Assembly (NCBI RefSeq): GCF_002270355.1
Contig: NZ_NJFZ01000009.1
Span: 372,001 to 436,000 of the forward strand
From: Flectobacillus sp. BAB-3569
GTDB taxonomy: Bacteria > Bacteroidota > Bacteroidia > Cytophagales > Spirosomataceae
Reading direction: 5' to 3'
DNA: 64,000 nucleotides
Part shown: positions 35,754 through 44,177 of the stretch, piece after piece
Position numbering within the stretch: the stretch's first letter is position 1
How the letters are laid out: every line of letters starts with the position of its first letter
Notes under the pieces: generated by a model
Told to the model about the DNA's origin: nothing
The model's database searches: none
What the model saw: the letters and a program-made list of their open reading frames with translations, nothing else
Translations under genes and position numbers: made by a program

Positions 35754-37118
35754 ATGAAATATTTTTACCTACTAACCATTTCATTCGTTTGTTTATCTAG
35801 CCAGCTTTTTGCCCAATTTCGCATTGAAGCAAAATTTAAAAACCTTCGAGATTCTGTTTGCTATTTGACTTACTATTACGAAGACGTAAACTATGTTCAA
35901 GATTCTGCGAAAGTAAATGCCAATGGAGTAGTGGTATTTCAGGCAAAACAAAACTTAGAACCTGGACTATATAACCTAATGATTGGAGGTTGGAAAAGTA
36001 TTGATATTCTGGTTGTGGAGCAGCAATTTTCGTTTGAAGCAGATGCCAAAGACCTAGTTAATACCATTAAGTTTACAGGGTCAAGAGAAAATGACTTGTT
36101 TTATAGCTACCAACAGAAAATTGTCAGAGAAGGCGCTAAAATAGCGTTGTTAGAAGCTAAAACAGATTCGGTTTCTATCAATAAAAAATATGCAATACAA
36201 TATGAGTTAGAGCAGTATCGTAAAAAGTTTGTTACGGCATTTGCAGGTACATTTGCGTCAAAGCTCATCAAAGCGACCATGCCAATGGATTTGCCACAAG
36301 CACCTAAATTATCCAATGGACTAGAAGACCCGCTTTGGTCTAATAAGTTTTTCGTCAATCATTTCTTCGATAATTTTGATTTGACCGACGACCGAATGAT
36401 TCGCACGCCTTATATCCATCAAAATGTGGCAAGCTATTTTGAGCCTCTTACCTTTTTGCCAATAGATTCTTTGATCATTCTATCCAATAAGATTATTGAA
36501 AAAGCTGGGCGAAATACCGCTATGCGGAAATATTTGATTACAAAAACAACAGGTTTTTTCGAGACAAGCAAAACCATGGGGCATGATGCAGTTTTTGTAT
36601 ATATGATGAAAAAGTACTATCTGCAAGAACCTCAATTATGGGATGAAAACACTATCAAATTAGTAAAAGAAAGAGTGTTTTATCTAGAAAAGCTTTTGAT
36701 AGGCAGTAAAATACCTGATGTAAAATTGACTGATTTGGCAGGCAAGGAACAGACTTTACACGCTCAAAAAGCGGATTGTACCATATTATATATTTACGCA
36801 GCTGATTGCGGTCATTGTAAGAATTTTACCCCACAATTAGTGCAATTACATAGAAGATACGCCGATAAAGGCTTGCAGGTTTTTGCTCCAATTTTTGGTA
36901 ATGATTTGGATACGTGGGGAGAATTTATCAAACATTATCAAACCCAAGATTTTGTCAATGTGATTGATCAGACAGGGAATGTCAACTTTTTCCAAGAGTT
37001 TGATGCTCAATATACTCCAACAATTTATATTTTGGATAAAGAGAAAAGAATTGTCGGCAAAGGAAATCTAGCGATTGAAGATATGGAACAAATTGTAGTG
37101 AGGTATTTAGGAAAGTGA
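35754..37118 (+). CDS. Exported TlpA-like thioredoxin-fold protein, paralogue
   Basis: 454 residues with signal peptide ending SSQLFAQ. It has the same plan as its neighbour: a DUF4369-like start, a helical middle with NHFFDNFDLTDDRMIRTPY (the neighbour reads SHFWDNFDLGDERLMRTPF) and a C-terminal thioredoxin domain with CGHC in YAADCGHCKNFTP and YTPTIYILD. A recent tandem duplication followed by divergence is likely. The two proteins could act on different client proteins. Confidence 0.88.
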   Translation: MKYFYLLTISFVCLSSQLFAQFRIEAKFKNLRDSVCYLTYYYEDVNYVQDSAKVNANGVVVFQAKQNLEPGLYNLMIGGWKSIDILVVEQQFSFEADAKDLVNTIKFTGSRENDLFYSYQQKIVREGAKIALLEAKTDSVSINKKYAIQYELEQYRKKFVTAFAGTFASKLIKATMPMDLPQAPKLSNGLEDPLWSNKFFVNHFFDNFDLTDDRMIRTPYIHQNVASYFEPLTFLPIDSLIILSNKIIEKAGRNTAMRKYLITKTTGFFETSKTMGHDAVFVYMMKKYYLQEPQLWDENTIKLVKERVFYLEKLLIGSKIPDVKLTDLAGKEQTLHAQKADCTILYIYAADCGHCKNFTPQLVQLHRRYADKGLQVFAPIFGNDLDTWGEFIKHYQTQDFVNVIDQTGNVNFFQEFDAQYTPTIYILDKEKRIVGKGNLAIEDMEQIVVRYLGK

Positions 37119-37169
37119 ATATGAATTATACCGAATTTTTGAATTTAGATTATTCTCCAAATTTTTATC

Positions 37170-37208
37170 AAAAAAAGCGATCGAAAACTGTTTTCTGACC
37201 GCTTTTTT
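37170..37208 (+). terminator. Terminator of the GCGGTC family
   Basis: AAAAAAGCG (37171-37179) pairs with CGCTTTTTT (37200-37208) around an AT-rich loop, with one mismatch extending the stem. It is a relative of the hairpins at 55334-55372 and 62355-62396. Confidence 0.75.
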
Positions 37209-37324
37209 GATATTTCTATGTTATAACCAATTAGGTCTAAGATGTAAAACATTGCGTCTCTACAGCTAGAATACAGATTGATAAAAGAATCACTCATTCA
37301 CTCAATTAAGAATGATTCCTATTT

Positions 37325-38224
37325 TTACCTCATTTTAGCTCGTTTAACCAAATAAGCTGAAAGTATTTGTTCGAAACCTTGTGCTATATCCGCTTCAATA
37401 AAATCAATTTTATATTGCCCGCAACGAAGCTTTAAGTTATGATAAAAACTTTGTAATACTCTTTGATAATCATCTTTTACTTGTGCAGGATTCAACTTAA
37501 TCTTTTCGTTTGTTTCTAAGTCAATAAATTCATAAGGACGATCTTCAAAAGCGAAATCTGACTCGGTTTTTTTGTCCGTAACATGAAAAATCAATACCTC
37601 ATGCATATTATGTTTGAGGTGTTGGAGTGCTGAAAACAGCTTTTCTGATTCGGTGATATTGTCAAACATATCACTAAACAAAATCACCAACGAACGACGA
37701 TGTATTTTCTCTGCAATTTCATGAATCACAGATGCGACGCCTGTACTTTTTGAAGCGTCAGGCTTTTGCATCAACTCCTGTAAATCCAAAAGTATCTTGT
37801 GGATATGCGTTGGTGTTGATTTTATAGGAGTTTGAATTTCTACTTTATCCGAAAAGGTGGTTAAGCTAACAGCATCTTTTTGTTTCTGAAGCATATATGC
37901 CAGTGCCCCTGCAGCCATAATGGAAAAAGTGATTTTGCCATAACTAGGCGCAGGATAATACATTGAGGATGAAGTGTCTATTAGCAAATGGCAACGTAAA
38001 TTAGTTTCCTCTTCATAGCGCTTGGTATAAATACGGTCGGTTTTGGCATAAACTTTCCAGTCAATATGCCGCGTACTTTCGCCAGTATTGTATAATCTAT
38101 GTTCGGCAAATTCTACTGAAAAGCCATGAAATGGAGACTTATGTAGACCTGTAATAAATCCCTCAACCATTTGTTTGGCCAAGAATTCAATATTTCCGTA
38201 TTCTCTGATTTTCGCTAAATCCAT
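37325..38224 (-). CDS. DUF58 domain protein
   Basis: 299 residues. The DUF58 core is GESTRHIDWKVYAKTDRIYTK near residue 55, followed by a von Willebrand A-like fold with the metal-site DTSSSMYY. Such proteins usually work with MoxR-type AAA ATPases, but no moxR gene is seen next to it in this window. The role is unclear: envelope or stress-related chaperone complexes have been suggested for the family. Confidence 0.87.
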   Translation of the reverse strand: MDLAKIREYGNIEFLAKQMVEGFITGLHKSPFHGFSVEFAEHRLYNTGESTRHIDWKVYAKTDRIYTKRYEEETNLRCHLLIDTSSSMYYPAPSYGKITFSIMAAGALAYMLQKQKDAVSLTTFSDKVEIQTPIKSTPTHIHKILLDLQELMQKPDASKSTGVASVIHEIAEKIHRRSLVILFSDMFDNITESEKLFSALQHLKHNMHEVLIFHVTDKKTESDFAFEDRPYEFIDLETNEKIKLNPAQVKDDYQRVLQSFYHNLKLRCGQYKIDFIEADIAQGFEQILSAYLVKRAKMR

Positions 38225-38561
38225 AATTTTGTTGTATAGAAGGCAGTAGTCTAATATTGTGCCAATTTACAAACTTTCTTGGTCTGGCATATGTCTTTGC
38301 AAGAAAAGTCTAAAAGGCTGCATAAAAAAAGATAAATGTTAAGAATTATCCTTCAACGCCCCAATTCTAAAAAAAGTTTAATAAAGACAAAAATCATTAT
38401 CTTTAAAATTTACAATTTTTATTCTATCCAAAACCTGTAAGTCAAGATAGGTTTTATTGGTAGATTGTCGCCTCAACGCCAAGTGCTAAACGTACAAAAT
38501 GCCATCGAAATTGTTTAAAAGACTGTGATAAATGTCTGGACCTTCCTATTTTGAGTATCGT
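38225..38561. other. Gene-free region between DUF58 and RlpA genes
   Basis: This 337-base AT-rich stretch contains no convincing hairpin, promoter box or ORF. Confidence 0.4.
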
Positions 38562-39167
38562 CTATTTTGGCTTATTTTTTTGTTCAGCTTTTCTGTTTCT
38601 AGCTAATTTTCGTAGATAAGAGTTTACCTTCAAACGCCTTTTTTTGAGATGAGGATATTTACGTTTATGCCAATTTTTTCGCAAACGGTAGTACTTAGTA
38701 TGCTGTAAAATAGGTTTTTGATAGTATTTGGATTCTAACCTAGGAGTGGCTACTACGCGCAAAGAGTCATATGATTCGAGCATAATATCTCCATCAAAAC
38801 CTACAACTTTCAGCCTTACATTAGTCAAACCATCCTTTCTCATTTTGAGCCACTTAGCTGGGTTCTCAGTGAGGTCAATTATACGACCAGGTTTGTAAGG
38901 TCCACGATCGTTGATACGTACAATAACGAAGCGTTTGTTGGCAAGATTGGTTACTTCCAACATGGTTCCGAAGGGCAGGGTCATATGCGCTGCTGTGTAT
39001 TGATTTTCTTTCAAAATCTCACCAGTAGACGTGGGCTTGTTATAAAAGCTATTGGCATAAAAAGAGGCAATTCCATACGATTCGTCGCCTAGTTTTTGTG
39101 CACTTGCAGTGGAGGCTACAGTTAGAATCAACGAAATCTTGAGAATTCCAAAGTGTTGTTTCTTCAT
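38562..39167 (-). CDS. rlpA: RlpA-type septal ring lytic transglycosylase family protein
   Basis: 201 residues with signal peptide ending VASTASA. The double-psi beta-barrel (about residues 30-120) shows GIASFYANSFYNKPTSTGE, TAAHMTLPFGTMLEVTN and VRINDRGPYKPGRIIDLT, including the catalytic-type Asp in NDRGP. The C-terminal third is very basic (RKNWHKRKYPHLKKRRLK) instead of a SPOR domain, which is an unusual tail. It probably cleaves naked glycan strands in peptidoglycan. It is a monocistronic gene. Confidence 0.9.
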   Translation of the reverse strand: MKKQHFGILKISLILTVASTASAQKLGDESYGIASFYANSFYNKPTSTGEILKENQYTAAHMTLPFGTMLEVTNLANKRFVIVRINDRGPYKPGRIIDLTENPAKWLKMRKDGLTNVRLKVVGFDGDIMLESYDSLRVVATPRLESKYYQKPILQHTKYYRLRKNWHKRKYPHLKKRRLKVNSYLRKLARNRKAEQKNKPK

Positions 39168-39415
39168 TGTAAGTGATTAGTATATACTTGATGAATGTGC
39201 GAGAAAGAGTTTGTTATTACTAGAAAAAGGCACTATTTACAAATCTATGCTTTTTGGAATCAAAATAAAAATATTTATTGGTTTTGTTATATTTTTATTG
39301 ATAAATATTTAGTTTAAAAGTCCAAAATGCAAATTTTATTTTATTCGATTTTTTTGTTAGAATCAATAAAATTTTTACTTTTACCAATCCATAAACCCTA
39401 AATTTTAATAGTACA

Positions 39416-39733
39416 GTGGAAGAAAGAGAAAGAGAAGAATTGTTTTCAAAACGCATTAGAGCGGGGAAAAGGACGTATTTCTTCGATGTGAAATCAACTC
39501 GCTCAAACGACTATTACATTACCATCACTGAAAGTCGTCGCTACCAAAAAGATGATGGCTTTGCTTACGAAAAACACAAGATGTTCTTGTACAAAGAGGA
39601 CTTCGATAAGTTTTTGGAAGGCTTAAGAGAAGCCGTTGATCATGTGAAGCATGAACTGTTACCAGATGTAGATTTTTCACAATTCAACCGTGAAGAAGAC
39701 GAAGGTTTTGGTAGTGAACTAAAGTGGGAGTAG
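39416..39733 (+). CDS. DUF3276 (PUR-alpha-like) protein
   Basis: A 105-residue cytoplasmic protein. RAGKRTYFFDVKSTRSNDYY followed by ITITESRR is the family signature; these are small bacterial relatives of PUR-alpha nucleic-acid-binding proteins. The start codon is GTG at 39416, chosen because the conserved MEERE-type N-terminus begins there and no ATG is available. RNA or single-stranded DNA binding is inferred from the family. A terminator closes the gene. Confidence 0.9.
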   Translation: MEEREREELFSKRIRAGKRTYFFDVKSTRSNDYYITITESRRYQKDDGFAYEKHKMFLYKEDFDKFLEGLREAVDHVKHELLPDVDFSQFNREEDEGFGSELKWE

Positions 39734-39871
39734 GCAGAAAATTGAATGCTAGGTCAAGTTTATTCTAGTGTACTCAAGCTATGATGAATCGTAAGAGAGC
39801 AGCTCTATGTAAGACGCTGTACTTGCTACACTATTGACCTTTTCTACTTAGTATGCTCTCTAAAAAGACTT

Positions 39872-39898
39872 AGCCTCTGATTTTTCAGAGGCTTTTTG
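39872..39898 (+). terminator. Terminator upstream of ychF
   Basis: AGCCTCTGA (39872-39880), loop TTTT, TCAGAGGCT (39885-39893), followed by TTTTG. It ends the DUF3276 transcript. Confidence 0.85.
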
Positions 39899-39926
39899 TT
39901 GTTACAGGAATATTCATGTAACTTTG
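39899..39926 (+). promoter_or_regulatory. Promoter of ychF
   Basis: TTG at 39899-39901 (another at 39896-39898), then TAACTTTG at 39919-39926, an exact TAnnTTTG box at 17 or 20 bases. It lies directly after the terminator and gives a leader of about 70 bases. Confidence 0.65.
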
Positions 39927-40000
39927 CACCTCCAAAATCAAAGAATTTAAAACGCCAAGATGAATTTGTTTCGCTTGGCCCTATCAATAACAAAACTTCA

Positions 40001-41107
40001 ATGGGTTTAAAATGCGGTATCGTAGGTTTGCCGAACGTCGGAAAATCTACTTTGTTTAGTGCAATTTCTTCTAATAAAGCCGAAGCGGCCAACTATCCTT
40101 TCTGTACCATCGAGCCCAACGTAGGTGTTGTGACTGTTCCAGATGAACGTCTTCAAATTCTCGAGCAATTGGTAAACCCACAACGTGTGTTGCCAACAGT
40201 AATCGAATTTGTAGATATTGCAGGTTTGGTAAAGGGTGCTTCTCAAGGTGCTGGTTTGGGTAACAAATTTTTGGCAAATATCCGTGAGGTTGATGCTATT
40301 ATTCACGTAGTACGTTGTTTCAACGACGACAATATCGTACACGTTGAAGGTCGTGTTAGCCCAGTTTCTGATAAAGAAATCATTGACCTTGAACTTCAAT
40401 TGAAAGATCTTGAGTCAGTAGATAAAAAATTGCAAAAATTTGAACGTGCTGCCAAAGCTGGTGATGCCAAAGCAAGACAAATTGTTGGGGCTTTGAGCCA
40501 GTACAAGTCGACTTTGGAAATGGGTAAATCAGCTAGAACGGTTCAAGATATAGACGCTGATTTGAAAGAAGAGGCTATCGGTGATTTGTTCTTGTTGACT
40601 GACAAACCTGTTATTTATGTAGCAAACGTTGATGAGACTTCGATTCAATCTGGTACAAACGAATACGTGGAGGAATTGAAAGCAGCAGTTGCTGACGAAA
40701 ATGCTCAAGTTATTGTTATTTGTGCATCAGTTGAGTCTCAAATCTCTGAAATTGAGGATTTGGACGAACGTCAAATGTTCTTGGAAGAATATGGCTTGAA
40801 AGAGTCGGGTCTTTCGCAATTGATTCGTGCTTCTTATGCTTTGTTGAACTTGATTACTTATTTCACCGCTGGTGTGAAAGAAGTTCGTGCTTGGACTATC
40901 CAAAAAGGATGGAAAGCTCCTGCTGCAGCAGGTGTAATTCACACCGACTTTGAACGTGGCTTTATCCGTGCCGAGGTAATTAAATTGGCTGATTATCAAC
41001 AATATAAATCTGAAGCTGCTTGTAAAGAAGCGGGTAAAATGAACGTGGAAGGTAAAGAATATGTAGTTGCTGATGGTGACATTATGCACTTCCGTTTCAA
41101 TGTTTAG
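40001..41107 (+). CDS. ychF: Ribosome-associated Obg-like ATPase YchF
   Basis: 368 residues, as expected. Motifs are G1 GLPNVGKST at the N-terminus, EFVDIAGLVKGASQGAGLGN (G3) and the NVDE-type sequence in VIYVANVDETS. The C-terminal TGS domain contains FTAGVKEVRAWTI and ADGDIMHFRFNV. YchF binds the ribosome and hydrolyses ATP, with roles in stress response. ATG 40001 begins the conserved MGLKCGIVG; the long in-frame extension to TTG 39896 overlaps the promoter and is rejected. Confidence 0.96.
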   Translation: MGLKCGIVGLPNVGKSTLFSAISSNKAEAANYPFCTIEPNVGVVTVPDERLQILEQLVNPQRVLPTVIEFVDIAGLVKGASQGAGLGNKFLANIREVDAIIHVVRCFNDDNIVHVEGRVSPVSDKEIIDLELQLKDLESVDKKLQKFERAAKAGDAKARQIVGALSQYKSTLEMGKSARTVQDIDADLKEEAIGDLFLLTDKPVIYVANVDETSIQSGTNEYVEELKAAVADENAQVIVICASVESQISEIEDLDERQMFLEEYGLKESGLSQLIRASYALLNLITYFTAGVKEVRAWTIQKGWKAPAAAGVIHTDFERGFIRAEVIKLADYQQYKSEAACKEAGKMNVEGKEYVVADGDIMHFRFNV

Positions 41108-41129
41108 CATACAATTTTGAGTTATATGC

Positions 41130-41163
41130 AAAAAGGACAGCCCTCACGAGCTGTCCTTTTTTA
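41130..41163 (+). terminator. Terminator after ychF
   Basis: AAAAAGGACAGC (41130-41141) pairs with GCTGTCCTTTTTT (41150-41162). Perfect stem with strong T run; it also serves the convergent OmpA gene. Confidence 0.92.
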
Positions 41164-41185
41164 TTAGTAATAAATTTCCTCAGAT

Positions 41186-42523
41186 TTACATCTTCAAAAC
41201 ACTCATTTCGACACGTCTGTTTACTTTACGTTGCTCTTCAGTTCCACTTTTGATAATAGGTTTTGAACTACCGTAACCAATCGTTTGGATGCGAGTTGGC
41301 GCTATTCCTTTTTTGACCAAATAATTTTTACAAGATTCAACTCTTTCTTCCGAAAGTTCCTGATTGGCATCGGGGTCACCAACGACATCAGTATGCCCTT
41401 CGAGTCTGATTTCCATTTGTGGAAAATCTTTCATCATGGTTACTACCTTGTCGAGTTCTACAAAAGAGGCTGGTAATAAATCTGATTTTGATAGTTCGAA
41501 ATTGATATTCTGTAAGGTTATTTTATCACCTACAGCCAGTGGATTTAAGTAAATATCTTTATTCAATTTACCATTAACCGCCAATTTACTCAAATCAATA
41601 GTTTCTGTAAATGTAGCATAACCTCTCGCATAGGCAGTAATCACAAAGGATTGATTAGCAGTTAGATTAGAGCGATAAATTCCTGTGCTCACAAAACTTT
41701 GGGTAGAGTCTACTTTTTTATTGGTGTTAGTTTGGACAAAATTAATAGTTGCACTGACTGCTTTCTTCGTTTTGGCATCACGTACAATTCCCATCACCAA
41801 AATGGTATTAGCTTCAGTTGGTTTTGTACTATTGTCTACTTCACCCACTTTTCCAGATTTCGGTTTTTTAGTAGGGGTATCATTTGAGCCACTTGGTGCT
41901 GGAATGGATGGTGTATTCGAAGGGTAACTAGGTGTGTTATTCGGATACGTTGGAGTATTATTGGGATAGGTTTGGGTATTGTTGGGTTGTTGAGGATAAT
42001 TCTGTGAAGTCGCAGGATTACTCACTCGAATATTGTAAGAATTCCAACATTCCGTCCCATTGCTATCTTCACACTCAAATAAGTCGAAAATCTCAATGCC
42101 CGGGTTTAATCTTTCATAATAAACACTAAAATTCACTTCTTGCTGAGCCGAAACCTGTGTCATCTGAGGAGCAATAGTAATTCCCTCAGACTTGATAAAA
42201 CGAAATGATCTACCGTTAGAAGCTAGCAATCGTGACTCAGCACTAATCGCAATTGGGATTGTACTCACCCGACCTGTTTGTGGGTCGCGCGTAGTTGGGT
42301 CTGAGTTTCTGAAGCTCATATCCAAAATGGTATATTGATTGGTCAAACGAACATTGTTGATTCGGATACTCGTATTTGACCTTTGGGGTGTTGGTGTTTG
42401 AGTTGGATATTGATTGCCACCACTATTTCCACTATCTGTACCTCCGTATCCTCCGCTTGGTTGCATGCTAATACAACTTTGGAATAATGGAACAAATCCT
42501 AAAATAATGAGAAGTTTTTTCAT
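41186..42523 (-). CDS. OmpA-family lipoprotein
   Basis: 445 residues with a lipobox (GFVPLFQSC). A proline-rich spacer holds tandem TYPNNTP-type repeats near residues 185-205. A carboxypeptidase-regulatory-like beta sandwich (ILVMGIVRDAKTKKAVSATI) follows, then the C-terminal OmpA peptidoglycan-binding domain with LEGHTDVVGDPDANQELSEE, Arg in ERVESCKNYL and IGYGSSKPI. It likely links the outer membrane to peptidoglycan. Confidence 0.9.
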   Translation of the reverse strand: MKKLLIILGFVPLFQSCISMQPSGGYGGTDSGNSGGNQYPTQTPTPQRSNTSIRINNVRLTNQYTILDMSFRNSDPTTRDPQTGRVSTIPIAISAESRLLASNGRSFRFIKSEGITIAPQMTQVSAQQEVNFSVYYERLNPGIEIFDLFECEDSNGTECWNSYNIRVSNPATSQNYPQQPNNTQTYPNNTPTYPNNTPSYPSNTPSIPAPSGSNDTPTKKPKSGKVGEVDNSTKPTEANTILVMGIVRDAKTKKAVSATINFVQTNTNKKVDSTQSFVSTGIYRSNLTANQSFVITAYARGYATFTETIDLSKLAVNGKLNKDIYLNPLAVGDKITLQNINFELSKSDLLPASFVELDKVVTMMKDFPQMEIRLEGHTDVVGDPDANQELSEERVESCKNYLVKKGIAPTRIQTIGYGSSKPIIKSGTEEQRKVNRRVEMSVLKM

Positions 42524-42601
42524 AAGACGGATATGATTATTGATTGAGTTTGGACTTAATGAGTAATGATTTTAGATCTATGGGTTATAAAATTAAAGTA
42601 T

Positions 42602-42633
42602 TTGGCGTTCAGCTTTCAGCTATTGGCTTTCGT
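42602..42633. repeat. Degenerate GGCGTTCAGCTTTCAGC repeat
   Basis: TTCAGCTTTCAGCTATTGGC resembles the intergenic repeats at 28731, 33958 and 62460. Confidence 0.4.
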
Positions 42634-42771
42634 TAAAATATTTTTTATAGATTGATATGAGCTTTTACCTAACACCAATGGCTTATAGCCTAAAGTATAT
42701 TAATTCGGATTGAGTGTAGAGTTTTGAGATAGAAAATTTTATACTAAAAAAACGCAATTATGTACTAATTC

Positions 42772-44085
42772 TTACCTTGATTTGATGAGCGAATATCCTA
42801 CCAAACTATCTGCTCGTCCACCTATAGATTGGTGATATACAAAGATTTCGTACGAGTTTTCAGTTTGTGAATGACTACCTTCAATATCACGTTCGTTTAC
42901 AGTTCCCTTATTGTCTACGGTAATATACTGAAAATTATAGATACCTTGTTTGAGTTGAATAAAGGCTTCGTAGGAGCTACTTTCGGGGACATAGTGCATT
43001 TGGTTGCTTTCGTTGAGCTTCCAATCATTGTATGCACCCAAAATATATACTTTTTTATTGATTAATGAATCAGTTTTTAACTGAAAACTAACCCGAACAT
43101 AGTCTGCATCGGTGGAACCTCTATTGGTTTCGTAATTATCAATCACAAACATTCCATCAAAGTCTTTCGTGTCTACATATGCCAATCCGTTTTGAGGCTT
43201 GTCGGTAAAAAGCTCAAAGACATTTTCTCTATCTCCATAAGAAATATGCGAAATTCCAACCAACTTTTGTTGTGAACTTCGAATGTCAAATAAGCGAAAT
43301 TCGTTGATGCCTTCAATGCTATTTTCGCCATCAAAAAACTGATAATCTAGTTTTCTATTAAAATTATCAATCATAAAAGGCTGAAGATTTTTGATGGTTT
43401 TATTGTCTCGGAAGTTTTGACGAATAATTATTTTTAAGTCATTCTTAGGATCAAGAATTTCGTATCCTGAATAATTAATCGCAAAATTGACCTGCTGATG
43501 CGTGCGACGTTTGTCGGGAACATTCGAAAAGACGATTTTTCCACCTACACTTACACGACTATCATACACTTGAAATCTTCTGGATAGAACTATATCTTTC
43601 TCATTCCGATTTTTGTAAACCATCACGATAAAATTGCCCGAAACGCGTACTTTAGGCAATACCAAACTAAAGTGATTATATTGAATTTTGGTAGCAAAAG
43701 AATTATAGTAATCATAAATCGGAATATCATTGTATTCAGAAAGATATTCGATTTCATTCAGTGATGATGGTTGCCAGTCGGCATTACAATGAAAGATTTT
43801 AACTCGAAAATTTTGCACTGCTGGGTTCAAACAATCAAATTCTAGTTTGAGGTTTTGATTATTGTTAAGACCAATCACGGGCGGATTCAAGGTTGCCTGT
43901 ACGTTATTTGTACCGTCAAGAGGGTAGAGGAGCGGCGTTTTGATATAAGGCTCATAAATCTGATTATCATAAATCAACGTTTTGCCTTTTTGAGCAAATA
44001 CCGCAAAACTTATTAAAAGCAATAAGCCTGTTTTTAGTAAGTTTTTACCAAAAACAGGCTTTATAGATAAGATCATATTGGACAT
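42772..44085 (-). CDS. Type IX secretion system plug protein (DUF5103)
   Basis: 437 residues with a signal segment (LLKTGLLLLISFAVFAQ). The N-terminal domain (NPPVIGLNNNQNLKLEFDC, then FHCNADWQPSSLNEIEYLSE) is typical of T9SS plug proteins, which close the lateral pore of the SprA translocon in Flavobacterium. The C-terminal part has an immunoglobulin-like region and VYILGAYNDWKLNES, reminiscent of carbohydrate-binding CBM48-like folds. It implies that the organism has a type IX secretion system, although no other T9SS component is in the window. Confidence 0.87.
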   Translation of the reverse strand: MSNMILSIKPVFGKNLLKTGLLLLISFAVFAQKGKTLIYDNQIYEPYIKTPLLYPLDGTNNVQATLNPPVIGLNNNQNLKLEFDCLNPAVQNFRVKIFHCNADWQPSSLNEIEYLSEYNDIPIYDYYNSFATKIQYNHFSLVLPKVRVSGNFIVMVYKNRNEKDIVLSRRFQVYDSRVSVGGKIVFSNVPDKRRTHQQVNFAINYSGYEILDPKNDLKIIIRQNFRDNKTIKNLQPFMIDNFNRKLDYQFFDGENSIEGINEFRLFDIRSSQQKLVGISHISYGDRENVFELFTDKPQNGLAYVDTKDFDGMFVIDNYETNRGSTDADYVRVSFQLKTDSLINKKVYILGAYNDWKLNESNQMHYVPESSSYEAFIQLKQGIYNFQYITVDNKGTVNERDIEGSHSQTENSYEIFVYHQSIGGRADSLVGYSLIKSR

Positions 44086-44177
44086 AGATAAACGGAGTAT
44101 TGTGTGAATAAGAGAATAATGGTTGAGTGATTGTTTTAATCGGACTAGATATATTCACCCAACCACTCAAACATACA

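Noticed and set aside
39896-40000. N-terminal extension of YchF to TTG 39896
   Set aside because: The extension overlaps a good promoter and has no homology; the conserved N-terminus starts at 40001.
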